A stretch of 11,059 nt of DNA, from the NCBI GenBank assembly GCA_934085675.1, contig CAKOHH010000019.1, positions 1 through 11,059 of the forward strand, read 5' to 3'. Position 1 is the stretch's first letter. Each line of letters opens with the position of its first letter. The position numbers were made by a program, and so were the translations under genes. Below are positions 1-6,222 of the stretch, piece by piece. The notes under the pieces are model-generated. The model was not told the DNA's origin. It did not search any database and saw nothing but the letters and a program-made list of their open reading frames with translations. This DNA is from an uncultured Bacilli bacterium (GTDB taxonomy: Bacteria > Bacillota_I > Bacilli_A > RF39 > UBA660).

Positions 1-2
1 CA

Positions 3-89
3 AAATATGTTCTTTCAATGGATAAATTTGATTTATCACAAAATGGCATAATTCATAAAAATATAATTGATTGGTTGTTAAAAAAATAA
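3..89 (+). CDS. C-terminal end of an unidentified protein (partial at window start)
   Basis: An open frame enters from the left edge and closes at TAA 87-89, giving 28 residues ending in IIDWLLKK. The start lies outside the window. I do not recognise the family from this tail. The tryptophan and the amphipathic lysine-ended helix are compatible with a real C-terminus, but in A+T-rich DNA a stretch this short can be open by chance. It is included because nothing else explains these bases. Confidence 0.4.
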   Translation, partial: KYVLSMDKFDLSQNGIIHKNIIDWLLKK

Positions 90-120
90 GTATTTACATA
101 ACAACTTTTGAAAATATTAT

Positions 121-291
121 TTAATAATTTAATATATACTCTTTCCATCTAAATATAGTTTTTGATGCTTCTATAAGTTCTGGTATGTTTTTTTCTTTAC
201 AATTATTTATGTACTTATCTATTTCATAATTATACTTTTTTAATAATTTATACCAAGATGAAAAAGAAATTAGAGATTTATTAAGTAATTT
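121..291 (-). pseudogene. Remnant of an ISL3-type transposase (C-terminal part)
   Basis: On the minus strand, a frame open from 291 down to TAA at 123-121 encodes about 56 residues without a start codon or ribosome binding site. It contains IPELIEASKT followed by WKEYILNYY. This resembles the late part of ISL3-family transposases, where a pattern like IPEF..AKT...W..EILN precedes a conserved YSNG-TEG segment; here the frame stops just where that segment should begin. Upstream, the frame is broken by TAA at 294-292. I see no terminal inverted repeats. The reading is a decayed insertion sequence; the family is recalled from memory of the motif, so confidence is moderate. Confidence 0.45.
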
Positions 292-394
292 TTAAAACAC
301 ATCATACCCTTAACGGTAAAAAAGTAAGAAATAGGCATAAATCATAACTGTTTTAAAAAAAATCTTTAGTTAAACTTTAAAAATAATCCTAAAA

Positions 395-404
395 TTGATA
401 TAAT
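395..404 (+). promoter_or_regulatory. Extended -10 promoter of ychF
   Basis: TGATATAAT (TG at 396-397, hexamer 399-404) is a perfect extended -10 element about 30 bases before the ychF start. The -35 region 17 bases upstream (TTTAAA, 376-381) is weak, as is common with extended -10 promoters. Confidence 0.6.
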
Positions 405-434
405 CTTAAACAGAAACGTGAAGGAGTGATTTAA

Positions 435-1535
435 TTGTCTTTAAAAGCTGGAATTGTTGGTTTACCTAATGTTGGAAAATCAACCTTATTTAATGCCATT
501 ACTAAAAAACATATTTTAGCGGCAAATTATCCATTTGCTACTATCGAACCTAATGTTGGAGTGGTTACTGTTCCTGATTCAAGATTAACTTTTCTAGAAG
601 AATTGTATGTACCAAAAAGTACTGTACCAACATCTTTTGAATTTACTGATATCGCTGGTCTTGTCAAAGGAGCTTCAAAAGGAGAAGGCCTTGGTAATAA
701 ATTTTTGTCTCATATTAGAGAAGTAGACGCGATTGTTGAAGTAGTTCGTTGTTTTGATGATGAAAATATTATTCATGTTTCAGGAAAAATTGATCCTATT
801 AATGACATTGAAATTATTAATGTAGAACTTGTTTTAGCTGATTTAGAAATTGCTCAAAATAGATTAGATAAAATAGCGAAAAAAGCCCAGACAACGAAAG
901 AAAAAAATACCGTTTTAGAATATGAAACCTTAAAAAGATGTGTAGATGCTTTAATGCAAAATAAGCCTATTCGTTCTTTAGATTTAAATGAAGATGAAAA
1001 AGTAATTATCAAAAACTTTAGCTTTATTACTGCTAAACCTATTATTTATGTTGCTAATGTTAAAGAAGATGATATTGTTTTAGGTGATAATGCCTATTCT
1101 AAACAGGTAAAAGAATATGCTTCAAAAGAAGGCTCTGGTGTCATTGTTATGTGTGCTGAATTAGAAAGTCAAATGGCTGAATTAGAAGAAAGTGATAAAA
1201 AAGAGTTTTTAAAAGAACTTGGTATTTCTGCAAGTGGTTTAGATAAACTTATTTTTGCAACATATGATTTACTCGGTTTACAAACATTTTTTACCGTAGG
1301 ACCAGATGAATGTCGAGCATGGACCTTTAAAAAAGGAATGAATGCTAAATCTTGTGCTGGACTAATTCATTCAGATATTGAAAGAGGCTTTATTAAAGCC
1401 GAAATTATGAAATATGCTGATTTAGAAGCCTTAGGTAGTGCTAAAGAAGTTCAAGAAGCAGGTAAGTTAAATCTTGAAGGTAAAGATTATCTAATGCAAG
1501 ATGGCGATATTGTTTATTTTAGATTTAATGTGTAA
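435..1535 (+). CDS. ychF: Redox-regulated ATPase YchF (OBG-like GTPase family)
   Basis: This is a 366-residue cytoplasmic P-loop NTPase of the Obg/YchF family, full length compared with E. coli YchF (363). The Walker A motif GLPNVGKST lies at residues 9-17 and the G3 segment DIAGLVKGA at 72-80. The base-recognition motif is NVKE at 208-211 rather than NKxD, the change that makes YchF prefer ATP over GTP. A TGS domain fills about residues 280-365. YchF binds ribosomes and is linked to stress and translation control; its precise role is still debated. The start is TTG at 435, chosen because AAGGAGTGA sits 5 bases upstream and the family N-terminus begins there. The gene has its own promoter and terminator and marks the conserved chromosomal flank of the DGR. 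Confidence 0.97.
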   Translation: MSLKAGIVGLPNVGKSTLFNAITKKHILAANYPFATIEPNVGVVTVPDSRLTFLEELYVPKSTVPTSFEFTDIAGLVKGASKGEGLGNKFLSHIREVDAIVEVVRCFDDENIIHVSGKIDPINDIEIINVELVLADLEIAQNRLDKIAKKAQTTKEKNTVLEYETLKRCVDALMQNKPIRSLDLNEDEKVIIKNFSFITAKPIIYVANVKEDDIVLGDNAYSKQVKEYASKEGSGVIVMCAELESQMAELEESDKKEFLKELGISASGLDKLIFATYDLLGLQTFFTVGPDECRAWTFKKGMNAKSCAGLIHSDIERGFIKAEIMKYADLEALGSAKEVQEAGKLNLEGKDYLMQDGDIVYFRFNV

Positions 1536-1544
1536 TCTTAGATT

Positions 1545-1573
1545 AAAGTCTTAAAAAAATAAGGCTTTTTTTT
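1545..1573 (+). terminator. Intrinsic terminator of ychF
   Basis: A 9-bp stem (1545-1553 with 1560-1568, one G-U pair) and a six-A loop are followed by a run of eight T ending at 1573. It begins 9 bases after the ychF stop. Confidence 0.85.
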
Positions 1574-1579
1574 GACTAA

Positions 1580-1593
1580 AATTGACGTCAATT
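1580..1593. promoter_or_regulatory. Perfect 14-bp palindrome, possible operator
   Basis: AATTGACGTCAATT is a perfect palindrome between the ychF terminator and the DGR target gene. It contains TTGACG, which could act as a -35 box, but no convincing -10 follows at 16-18 bases. A binding site for a dimeric regulator of the DGR target gene is possible; chance cannot be excluded. Confidence 0.3.
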
Positions 1594-1649
1594 AGATATT
1601 TTTTTTAAAAAATACCTAAAAATGTCGTTGTTTAAATTCAAAATGTGTG

Positions 1650-1678
1650 ATACTCTCTTCTTATAAGTAGGAGAGTGT
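1650..1678 (+). promoter_or_regulatory. Stem that could mask the ribosome binding site of the DGR target gene
   Basis: ATACTCTC (1650-1657) can pair with GAGAGTGT (1671-1678), 8 bp with one G-U. The right arm overlaps the Shine-Dalgarno AGGAGAG (1669-1675) that sits 7 bases before the ATG at 1683. If the transcript starts upstream of 1650, this would damp translation. A -10-like GATACT at 1649-1654 would instead put the mRNA start inside the loop and abolish the hairpin. Confidence 0.3.
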
Positions 1679-1682
1679 AATA

Positions 1683-3029
1683 ATGAAATTAGAAGGATTT
1701 AAAGAAAATACCAAGAAAAAAATAATTGTAATATCTTTTACTGTTCTATGTTTACTTTTAATCACGGGAGTTTATTTGTATACTTCATATGCTTTTTATG
1801 AAGAAACAAAAAATTTCAATGTTATTAATGGAACTGTTGAAGATCCAGGAGACCTTTATTTTGCTTATTATGTCGATGGTAAAATATCTAGAACTATGCC
1901 ATTAAAAAACACAGGTTATACTTTAGATACAACCAAATCAAGTTGTGATAATGGCGTAACGGTTGATTGGGATTATAGTAAATGGAAAGCCAACATTTAC
2001 TATGAAAATTATGCTGCAACGGATAATACAAGAACCAAATGTACTTTATATTTTAATAAAACAGCTAAAACTGTAAAAACTGCTTTAGGAAATATTGAAG
2101 TTAATAGTTATAAGCCAGATTTAACTAAATCAGCATGTGATACTTCAAATTGTGAATCACATGAAAAAGGCATTTTTGAAACAACAGACGCGGATGGAAC
2201 AAGTTATTACTATCGTGGGGCAGTCGAAAATAACTATTTAAAATTTGCCGGATATTACTGGCGTGTTGTACGTATTAATGGTAATGGTTCTGTTAGAATT
2301 ATTTATGATGGCACAAGTGCTCACGCGAATGGCGAATCATCAACAGATAGACAATATGGCACAAGTCAATTTAATACAAACTGGAATAACAATATGTATG
2401 TAGGCTATATGTATACATCTGGAGAAGCCCATGGAACCGGAACATCTTCAGCAATTAAAACAAATGCGGATAAGTTCTATACGGATAAATTAGCCAGTTA
2501 TGCTTCCAAATTAGATACAAATGCTGGTTTCTGTGGGGACCGTTCTAACTTAAACCAACAAAGTGGCGTTGGCACAGGAACAGTCATTACCTATAATAAA
2601 GGATATTTAAGAGTAGAAGAAAGTGCGCCAACCCTTACTTGTGAAAATGCCAGTGATTATTACACTGTGGCAAGTGCTTCAAGCGGCAACAAAAAATTAA
2701 GTTATCCGATTGGCTTAATCACGGCCGATGAAGTTATGCTTGCTGGTCACGCGGGTGGTGTCTTTGATGGTTCTTATAACCATATGAAAACTAATAACGG
2801 TAGTTATTTAGTAACAGGAAATGCTTTCTGGACTATGACACCTGCCGGAGGCTATAATCCGTTCGGCTATGCCTACTGGCTTGCTAATGTGTTCCGTGTC
2901 AACGGCTCTGGTCATTTCGATGACACTTACGCTAACAACACCCATGGTCTGCGCCCAGTTGTTAATCTGAAGTCTGGCGTGACAATCACTGGTAGCGGAA
3001 CTAAGACTGATCCGTACGTAGTGTCATAG
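1683..3029 (+). CDS. DGR target: membrane-anchored surface protein with C-terminal variable lectin-like domain
   Basis: A 448-residue protein with a lysine-rich start and a hydrophobic segment at about 14-36 (signal anchor or signal peptide), so the rest should lie outside the cell. An N-terminal region with paired cysteines (KSSC, RTKCTLYF) precedes a second module from about residue 185 with YWRVVRINGNGSVRIIYDG. The last part (about 375-430) has FWTMTPAGG, then YWLANVF, then GLRPVVNL. That is the pattern of C-type-lectin/formylglycine-enzyme-like folds used by DGR variable proteins, and resembles DUF6273-type domains. Residues 393-425 are the variable repeat; 10 of them differ from the template translation, and the invariant GLRP follows. 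No LPXTG sorting signal is seen. The ATG at 1683 follows AGGAGAG. The ligand is unknown; attachment to host, prey or matrix is inference. Confidence 0.88.
   Translation: MKLEGFKENTKKKIIVISFTVLCLLLITGVYLYTSYAFYEETKNFNVINGTVEDPGDLYFAYYVDGKISRTMPLKNTGYTLDTTKSSCDNGVTVDWDYSKWKANIYYENYAATDNTRTKCTLYFNKTAKTVKTALGNIEVNSYKPDLTKSACDTSNCESHEKGIFETTDADGTSYYYRGAVENNYLKFAGYYWRVVRINGNGSVRIIYDGTSAHANGESSTDRQYGTSQFNTNWNNNMYVGYMYTSGEAHGTGTSSAIKTNADKFYTDKLASYASKLDTNAGFCGDRSNLNQQSGVGTGTVITYNKGYLRVEESAPTLTCENASDYYTVASASSGNKKLSYPIGLITADEVMLAGHAGGVFDGSYNHMKTNNGSYLVTGNAFWTMTPAGGYNPFGYAYWLANVFRVNGSGHFDDTYANNTHGLRPVVNLKSGVTITGSGTKTDPYVVS
2859..2958 (+). repeat. DGR variable repeat (VR)
   Basis: These 100 bp align without gaps to the template repeat at 3144-3243. 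The 88 identical positions include every non-A base of the template. All 12 mismatches are template A changed in VR: five to T, five to C, two to G. The 3' end is an unchanging GC-rich block, GGTCTGCGCCCAG (2946-2958), the expected place for the initiation-of-mutagenic-homing element. Similarity ends abruptly at both edges. VR encodes residues 393-425 of the target protein. Confidence 0.96.
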
Positions 3030-3043
3030 ACGGAGAAATGAAT

Positions 3044-3071
3044 GCTCAAAAGCGACTCTTCGCTTTTGAGC
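3044..3071. repeat. 12-bp perfect hairpin between VR and TR
   Basis: GCTCAAAAGCGA (3044-3055) pairs perfectly with TCGCTTTTGAGC (3060-3071) around a CTCT loop. It begins 14 bases after the target gene stop codon and 85 bases after VR. DGRs often carry a hairpin or cruciform downstream of VR that promotes homing; in the Bordetella phage element it sits only a few bases from VR, so placement differs here. No T run follows, so it is a poor intrinsic terminator. It could also fold the 5' part of the template RNA. Confidence 0.6.
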
Positions 3072-3143
3072 CTGGGGTTTGTTACTTATTTTGGGGTAGT
3101 CCCATATTTACGAGACCTGTTTCAGTGGTTGCTCTTCGGTCCT

Positions 3144-3243
3144 CCGTTCGGCAATACCAACTGGAATGCTAATGTGTTCAATGTCAACGGCTCTGGTAAT
3201 ATCGATGACAATAACGCTAACAACACCAATGGTCTGCGCCCAG
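3144..3243 (+). repeat. DGR template repeat (TR)
   Basis: This is the cognate template of the variable repeat, 185 bp downstream on the same strand. It holds 30 adenines, 12 of which are altered in VR. In the VR reading frame it has twelve AAY codons, the typical DGR design: changing both A positions gives NNY, which codes for 15 amino acids and never a stop. It ends with the same GC-rich block as VR (3231-3243); beyond it the two sequences diverge. The run of Asn codons in frame shows it is a template rather than an expressed gene. Confidence 0.95.
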
Positions 3244-3441
3244 CTTCCTACTAAGATTAGTATAGTACTAATGCACTGTGAATAAGTGGTCACGGCTACT
3301 TATCCGAAGAAGTAATGAGAAATCATAATCGAAAGATTGGAAACAAGACTACTCCATGGCTTAGCCTAAAAAAAAGATGTAGAGGCCTTTGGACGTTATT
3401 TATAACTTTTGAAGGCTTTCCACCTATGTCAGGAGATACAA
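3144..3441 (+). ncRNA. Probable DGR template RNA: TR plus structured spacer up to avd
   Basis: In characterised DGRs the RNA used for cDNA synthesis comprises TR and the downstream spacer that binds RT-Avd and primes synthesis. Here 3244-3441 is about 200 bases without a credible gene and rich in short hairpins: ATTAGTA/TACTAAT (3256-3262 with 3266-3272), ATAAGTGG/CTACTTAT (3282-3289 with 3296-3303), AATC-GAAA-GATT with a GNRA loop (3327-3338), and GTTA/TAAC around 3374-3385. The ends of the RNA cannot be read from sequence; it may be cut from the target-gene/avd/RT transcript. Confidence 0.55.
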
Positions 3442-3804
3442 ATGAAAAATGATGCCACTCAAAAATTTAAACTTCTTTCGGCTACCGAAAAATTAATAGA
3501 TTATCAAAATTACTGTATACCCAATTATCCTAAGAAAGAAATAGTTTTAAGACAGAATATTGAGAGAAATCAATATGAACTTATGGAAAGTATTTTTGCG
3601 TATAATATTAATACGAGTATCCGTATTAAAGATAAATATATGAAGGACTTTTTAGTTAAACTATCTATGTGTGATTTTTATATGAATATAAGCTTTCACA
3701 AAAAATTTATTAGTAAACATCAATTAGAATGTCTTACAAGAATGCTTATTGAAATTAGAAGAATGGCCTATGGATTAATACGAGGTAACAATGATACTGT
3801 ATGA
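3442..3804 (+). CDS. avd: DGR accessory variability determinant (Avd), four-helix bundle
   Basis: A 120-residue, mostly helical, basic protein. Size, position between TR and RT, and the pattern of four predicted helices (about 12-30, 35-58, 62-85, 95-115, the last containing LTRMLIEIRRMAYGLIRG) fit the Avd / 23S rRNA intervening-sequence-like family. Avd assembles into a barrel-shaped pentamer that binds nucleic acid and the DGR reverse transcriptase and is required for mutagenic homing. The ATG at 3442 is preferred over the in-frame ATG at 3409 because AGGAG (3431-3435) lies 6 bases before it. Its stop overlaps the RT start by 14 bases, so the two are translationally coupled. The sequence is divergent, and the assignment rests on context as much as on motifs. 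Confidence 0.85.
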   Translation: MKNDATQKFKLLSATEKLIDYQNYCIPNYPKKEIVLRQNIERNQYELMESIFAYNINTSIRIKDKYMKDFLVKLSMCDFYMNISFHKKFISKHQLECLTRMLIEIRRMAYGLIRGNNDTV

Positions 3805-4921
3805 TAGAATAGTAAATATTTCCAAAATAGAAAAGGTATATCACGACGTTCGACTAACAACCAAACATAAACAGAAAATAATTAATTTTAATGTCTTTTA
3901 TTTAACAAATATTATGCAAATTTATGAAATTTTAAGATTAAAAAAATATAAACATGGTGCTTACAATGTTTTTTTAGTGAAAGAATATAAATATCGTTTG
4001 ATTATGAGTGAGAATATTTCTGATAAGATTGTTAATCATTTAATTAGTGATGAAATTTTATTGCCATTAATTGAACCACGTCTTATTGAAACAAATGTGG
4101 CAACAAGAAAAAACAAGGGTATAAAGATGGGACTTTTTTATATCAAAAAATATATTAATAATATTAGATGTACAAATGATAATTTTTATGTCTTAAAATG
4201 TGATATTAAAAAATACTTTTATAATATTGACCATGAAATACTTCTTAATATGTTAAAAAGATTTCTGCCTGACAATGACGTATTAGATGTGTTAAGAGAC
4301 ATTTTAGAAACGACCAATAGTGAAGCTATGAATAACGAAATAAATAAGGTAATCGAGGCTGAAAAACAACGATTACTAAAAACTCATAATCCTTATTTAG
4401 AAGATAAATTTGCTGAACTAGATTCTATTCCTCGTTATCATTTACATAAAGGGTTACCTATTGGTAATATGACGAGTCAAATTTTAGCTATTTTTTATCT
4501 TAATGACTTAGATCATTATATTAAAGAAAAATTACATATTAAATACTATGTCCGTTATATGGATGATTTGGTTTTATTTCATGAAGATAAAGAATATTTA
4601 AAAGAATGTTTAGATAAAATAAATTTTTTTCTAAAAGAAAAATGTGCTCTTACTTTACATCCTAAAAAAACAAGAATTTATCCTTTTAAAAAAGAAGGAC
4701 TTAATTTCCTAGGATATCGCTTTATTATTAAAAATAATCGTCTTATTACTTTAATGTGTCCCGAAACAAAGAAAAAAATAAAGGCTCATTTAAAGTATGT
4801 AAATCGTCGTAATCCTCCTAATAAACGTAGTGTTTATGCCAGTTATAAAGGATATTTTAATAATTGTAAACACAGTTCTTTTGTTTATCGTAATGCTTTT
4901 TTTGATTTTTACGATATTTAG
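3791..4921 (+). CDS. Diversity-generating retroelement reverse transcriptase
   Basis: A 376-residue reverse transcriptase. Motifs seen in order: RT1-2 region (about 65-110, with KYRLIM and TNVATRKNKG), RT3 with CDIKKYFYNID at 137-147 supplying the first catalytic Asp, RT4 GLPIGNMTSQ at 221-230, RT5 YVRYMDDLVLF with YMDD at 256-259, RT6 around LTLHPKKT at 288-295, and RT7 LNFLGYRF at 304-311. The SQ in motif 4, where group II and retroviral enzymes have QG...SP, is the known DGR signature linked to low fidelity opposite adenine. There is no maturase or HNH domain, so it is not a group II intron enzyme. All catalytic residues are present, and GAGGT lies upstream of the ATG at 3791. It copies the template RNA with Avd and supplies mutated cDNA to the variable repeat. 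Confidence 0.95.
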   Translation: MILYDRIVNISKIEKVYHDVRLTTKHKQKIINFNVFYLTNIMQIYEILRLKKYKHGAYNVFLVKEYKYRLIMSENISDKIVNHLISDEILLPLIEPRLIETNVATRKNKGIKMGLFYIKKYINNIRCTNDNFYVLKCDIKKYFYNIDHEILLNMLKRFLPDNDVLDVLRDILETTNSEAMNNEINKVIEAEKQRLLKTHNPYLEDKFAELDSIPRYHLHKGLPIGNMTSQILAIFYLNDLDHYIKEKLHIKYYVRYMDDLVLFHEDKEYLKECLDKINFFLKEKCALTLHPKKTRIYPFKKEGLNFLGYRFIIKNNRLITLMCPETKKKIKAHLKYVNRRNPPNKRSVYASYKGYFNNCKHSSFVYRNAFFDFYDI

Positions 4922-4982
4922 TTTTAAAGTTAAGATTTTTTGGTTCTCCGCGTTTCGGTGGGATAATTTTTTTCCACTTTAA
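4922..4982. terminator. Possible terminator and inverted repeat closing the DGR
   Basis: Directly after the RT stop, an imperfect hairpin around CCGCGTTTCGG (4948-4958) is followed by seven T at 4967-4973. It is enclosed by a 7-bp inverted repeat TTAAAGT / ACTTTAA (4924-4930 and 4976-4982). The inner stem is short with mismatches, so terminator strength is doubtful, but the position at the end of the operon fits. Confidence 0.4.
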
Positions 4983-5108
4983 CAGGGAGTGCCAATTTTT
5001 TTGACTATATAATTTTAATACTTTATCAAGTTTGACAATTAATTGAGTATTATTTTAATAACTTCGTGCCAAGTTGTAGATAATTGTACCGATAGCGGAA
5101 TAATTATG

Positions 5109-5137
5109 TTGACAAATCATACCGAAATCGGTATGAT
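5109..5137 (+). promoter_or_regulatory. Sigma-A type promoter of the fic gene
   Basis: TTGACA (5109-5114), a 17-base spacer and TATGAT (5132-5137) form a near-consensus promoter. Transcription would start near 5144, giving a leader of about 13 bases that is little more than the ribosome binding site AGAGGTG (5144-5150). This fixes the ATG at 5157 as the fic start. Confidence 0.75.
5116..5137. promoter_or_regulatory. Operator palindrome overlapping the fic promoter
   Basis: A perfect inverted repeat of two 10-base arms (ATCATACCGA and TCGGTATGAT) around AA fills the spacer and the whole -10 box. A dimeric protein bound there would block RNA polymerase. An imperfect relative, TACCGATAGCGGA at 5087-5099, lies about 33 bp upstream, roughly three helical turns. 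The HTH domain of the downstream Fic protein is an obvious candidate ligand, which would make it autoregulated; this is inference. Confidence 0.7.
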
Positions 5138-5156
5138 GGAAATAGAGGTGAAAAAT

Positions 5157-6083
5157 ATGGGCTTTATGACTACAAAAGAAGCTGTCCAAAAATGGAACAT
5201 TAGTGAAAGAAGAATAAGACGATTACTGCAAGATGGGAGAATTGAAGGTGCTATTAAAGTTGGAAACAGTTGGAATATTCCTATTGATGCTGATAAACCT
5301 GTTGATAAAAGAATAATTAAACCGGATAATAATAAATTTATTATTGATTTAGAAGATAATTATTTTGATGAAGTAGATAGCTTAAAAAAAGAATTAGATA
5401 GTAAAAGACCAATACCAAAAGAAACTTTAAAATCATTAAGAGAATCTATTAACTTAGAGTGGACTTATAATAGCAACGGAATAGAAGGTAATACTTTAAC
5501 ATTAAGGGAAACACAGGTTGTTTTAGAAGGAATAACTGTTGGTGGAAAATCTATTAAGGAACATTTAGAAGCTATTAATCATGAAAAGGCAATTTTATTT
5601 TTAGATGATTTAGTTAAGGATAATGAACCAATTAGTGAATGGAATATTAAAAATATTCATCAGTTAATTTTAAAGGATATAGATAATGAAAATGCTGGAA
5701 GATACAGAAAAGAAAATGTAAGTATTAAAGGTGCGACACATATTCCACCAGATTATTTAAAAGTTCCTGAATTGATGGAAAAATTAATATTAACTTATAA
5801 TACTTGGAGTGAATATCATCCAATAATTCAAGCAGCATTATTACATGGTGAGTTGGTTAAAATACACCCATTTGTAGATGGTAATGGAAGAACATCCAGA
5901 TTACTTATGAATTTAGTTTTAATGAACAATGGATATAATCCCGTAATTATAAAAAAAGAATCAAGATTAAAATATTATGAAACCCTAGATAAGGCACATA
6001 CAACTGGTAACTACACTGATTTTGTTAAATTGGTTACTAAGTTGGAAATTGAAATGTTAAAAAAATATTTAGAATTATTGTAG
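5157..6083 (+). CDS. Fic family protein with N-terminal helix-turn-helix
   Basis: A 308-residue protein. Residues 1-45 form an excisionase/MerR-like helix-turn-helix (TTKEAVQKWNISERRIRRLL, then a KVGNSWNIP wing). The Fic fold follows: SNGIEG at 106-111 fits the inhibitory helix motif (S/T)xxxE(G/N), placing it in the class with an N-terminal intramolecular inhibitor. The flap region is around NVSIKGATHIPP (187-198), and the catalytic loop HPFVDGNGR at 237-245 matches HPFx(D/E)GN(G/K)R completely. Such enzymes transfer AMP from ATP to a hydroxyl of a target protein; the inhibitory glutamate (E110) keeps activity low until released. The target is unknown. The start at 5157 is preferred over an upstream in-frame codon at 5043, because that extension would run through the promoter and operator. 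The gene stands alone. Confidence 0.92.
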   Translation: MGFMTTKEAVQKWNISERRIRRLLQDGRIEGAIKVGNSWNIPIDADKPVDKRIIKPDNNKFIIDLEDNYFDEVDSLKKELDSKRPIPKETLKSLRESINLEWTYNSNGIEGNTLTLRETQVVLEGITVGGKSIKEHLEAINHEKAILFLDDLVKDNEPISEWNIKNIHQLILKDIDNENAGRYRKENVSIKGATHIPPDYLKVPELMEKLILTYNTWSEYHPIIQAALLHGELVKIHPFVDGNGRTSRLLMNLVLMNNGYNPVIIKKESRLKYYETLDKAHTTGNYTDFVKLVTKLEIEMLKKYLELL

Positions 6084-6093
6084 ATTGATGTTA

Positions 6094-6201
6094 ATGAATT
6101 TTGAATTGAATTTAATAGAAAATTCATATGACTATATCAATGAAACGTTGTTTTATTACAAAAATATAGGATATGATGAAGATTTAAAAATAATAGAATA
6201 A
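6094..6201 (+). pseudogene. Short N-terminal remnant of an unknown gene
   Basis: A 35-codon frame starting MNFELNLIENSYDYINETL and ending at TAA 6199-6201 begins 11 bases after the fic stop without a good ribosome binding site. It reads like the start of a larger helical protein rather than a complete small protein. I cannot name the family. It could also be a real short peptide, but the decayed neighbourhood argues for a remnant. Confidence 0.35.
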
Positions 6202-6222
6202 GAACGGTCTTAACTTATTTAA

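Noticed and set aside
3044..3071. Intrinsic terminator after the DGR target gene
   Set aside because: The stem is perfect but no T run follows on either strand, and the DGR genes continue downstream.
3042..3254. 70-codon plus-strand frame covering the hairpin and TR
   Set aside because: It has no ribosome binding site, begins in the hairpin, and its Asn-rich end is simply the template repeat read in the VR frame.
3108..3293. 61-codon minus-strand frame over TR
   Set aside because: A shadow frame; no ribosome binding site or family pattern, and TR explains the sequence.
3791..4921. Reverse transcriptase of a group II intron or retron
   Set aside because: No maturase or endonuclease domain and no intron RNA or retron msr/msd arrangement; motif 4 has SQ, and a cognate VR/TR pair with Avd is present.
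5043..5156. 38-residue N-terminal extension of the Fic protein
   Set aside because: It would be translated through the promoter and operator; the ATG at 5157 has the ribosome binding site and starts at the HTH.
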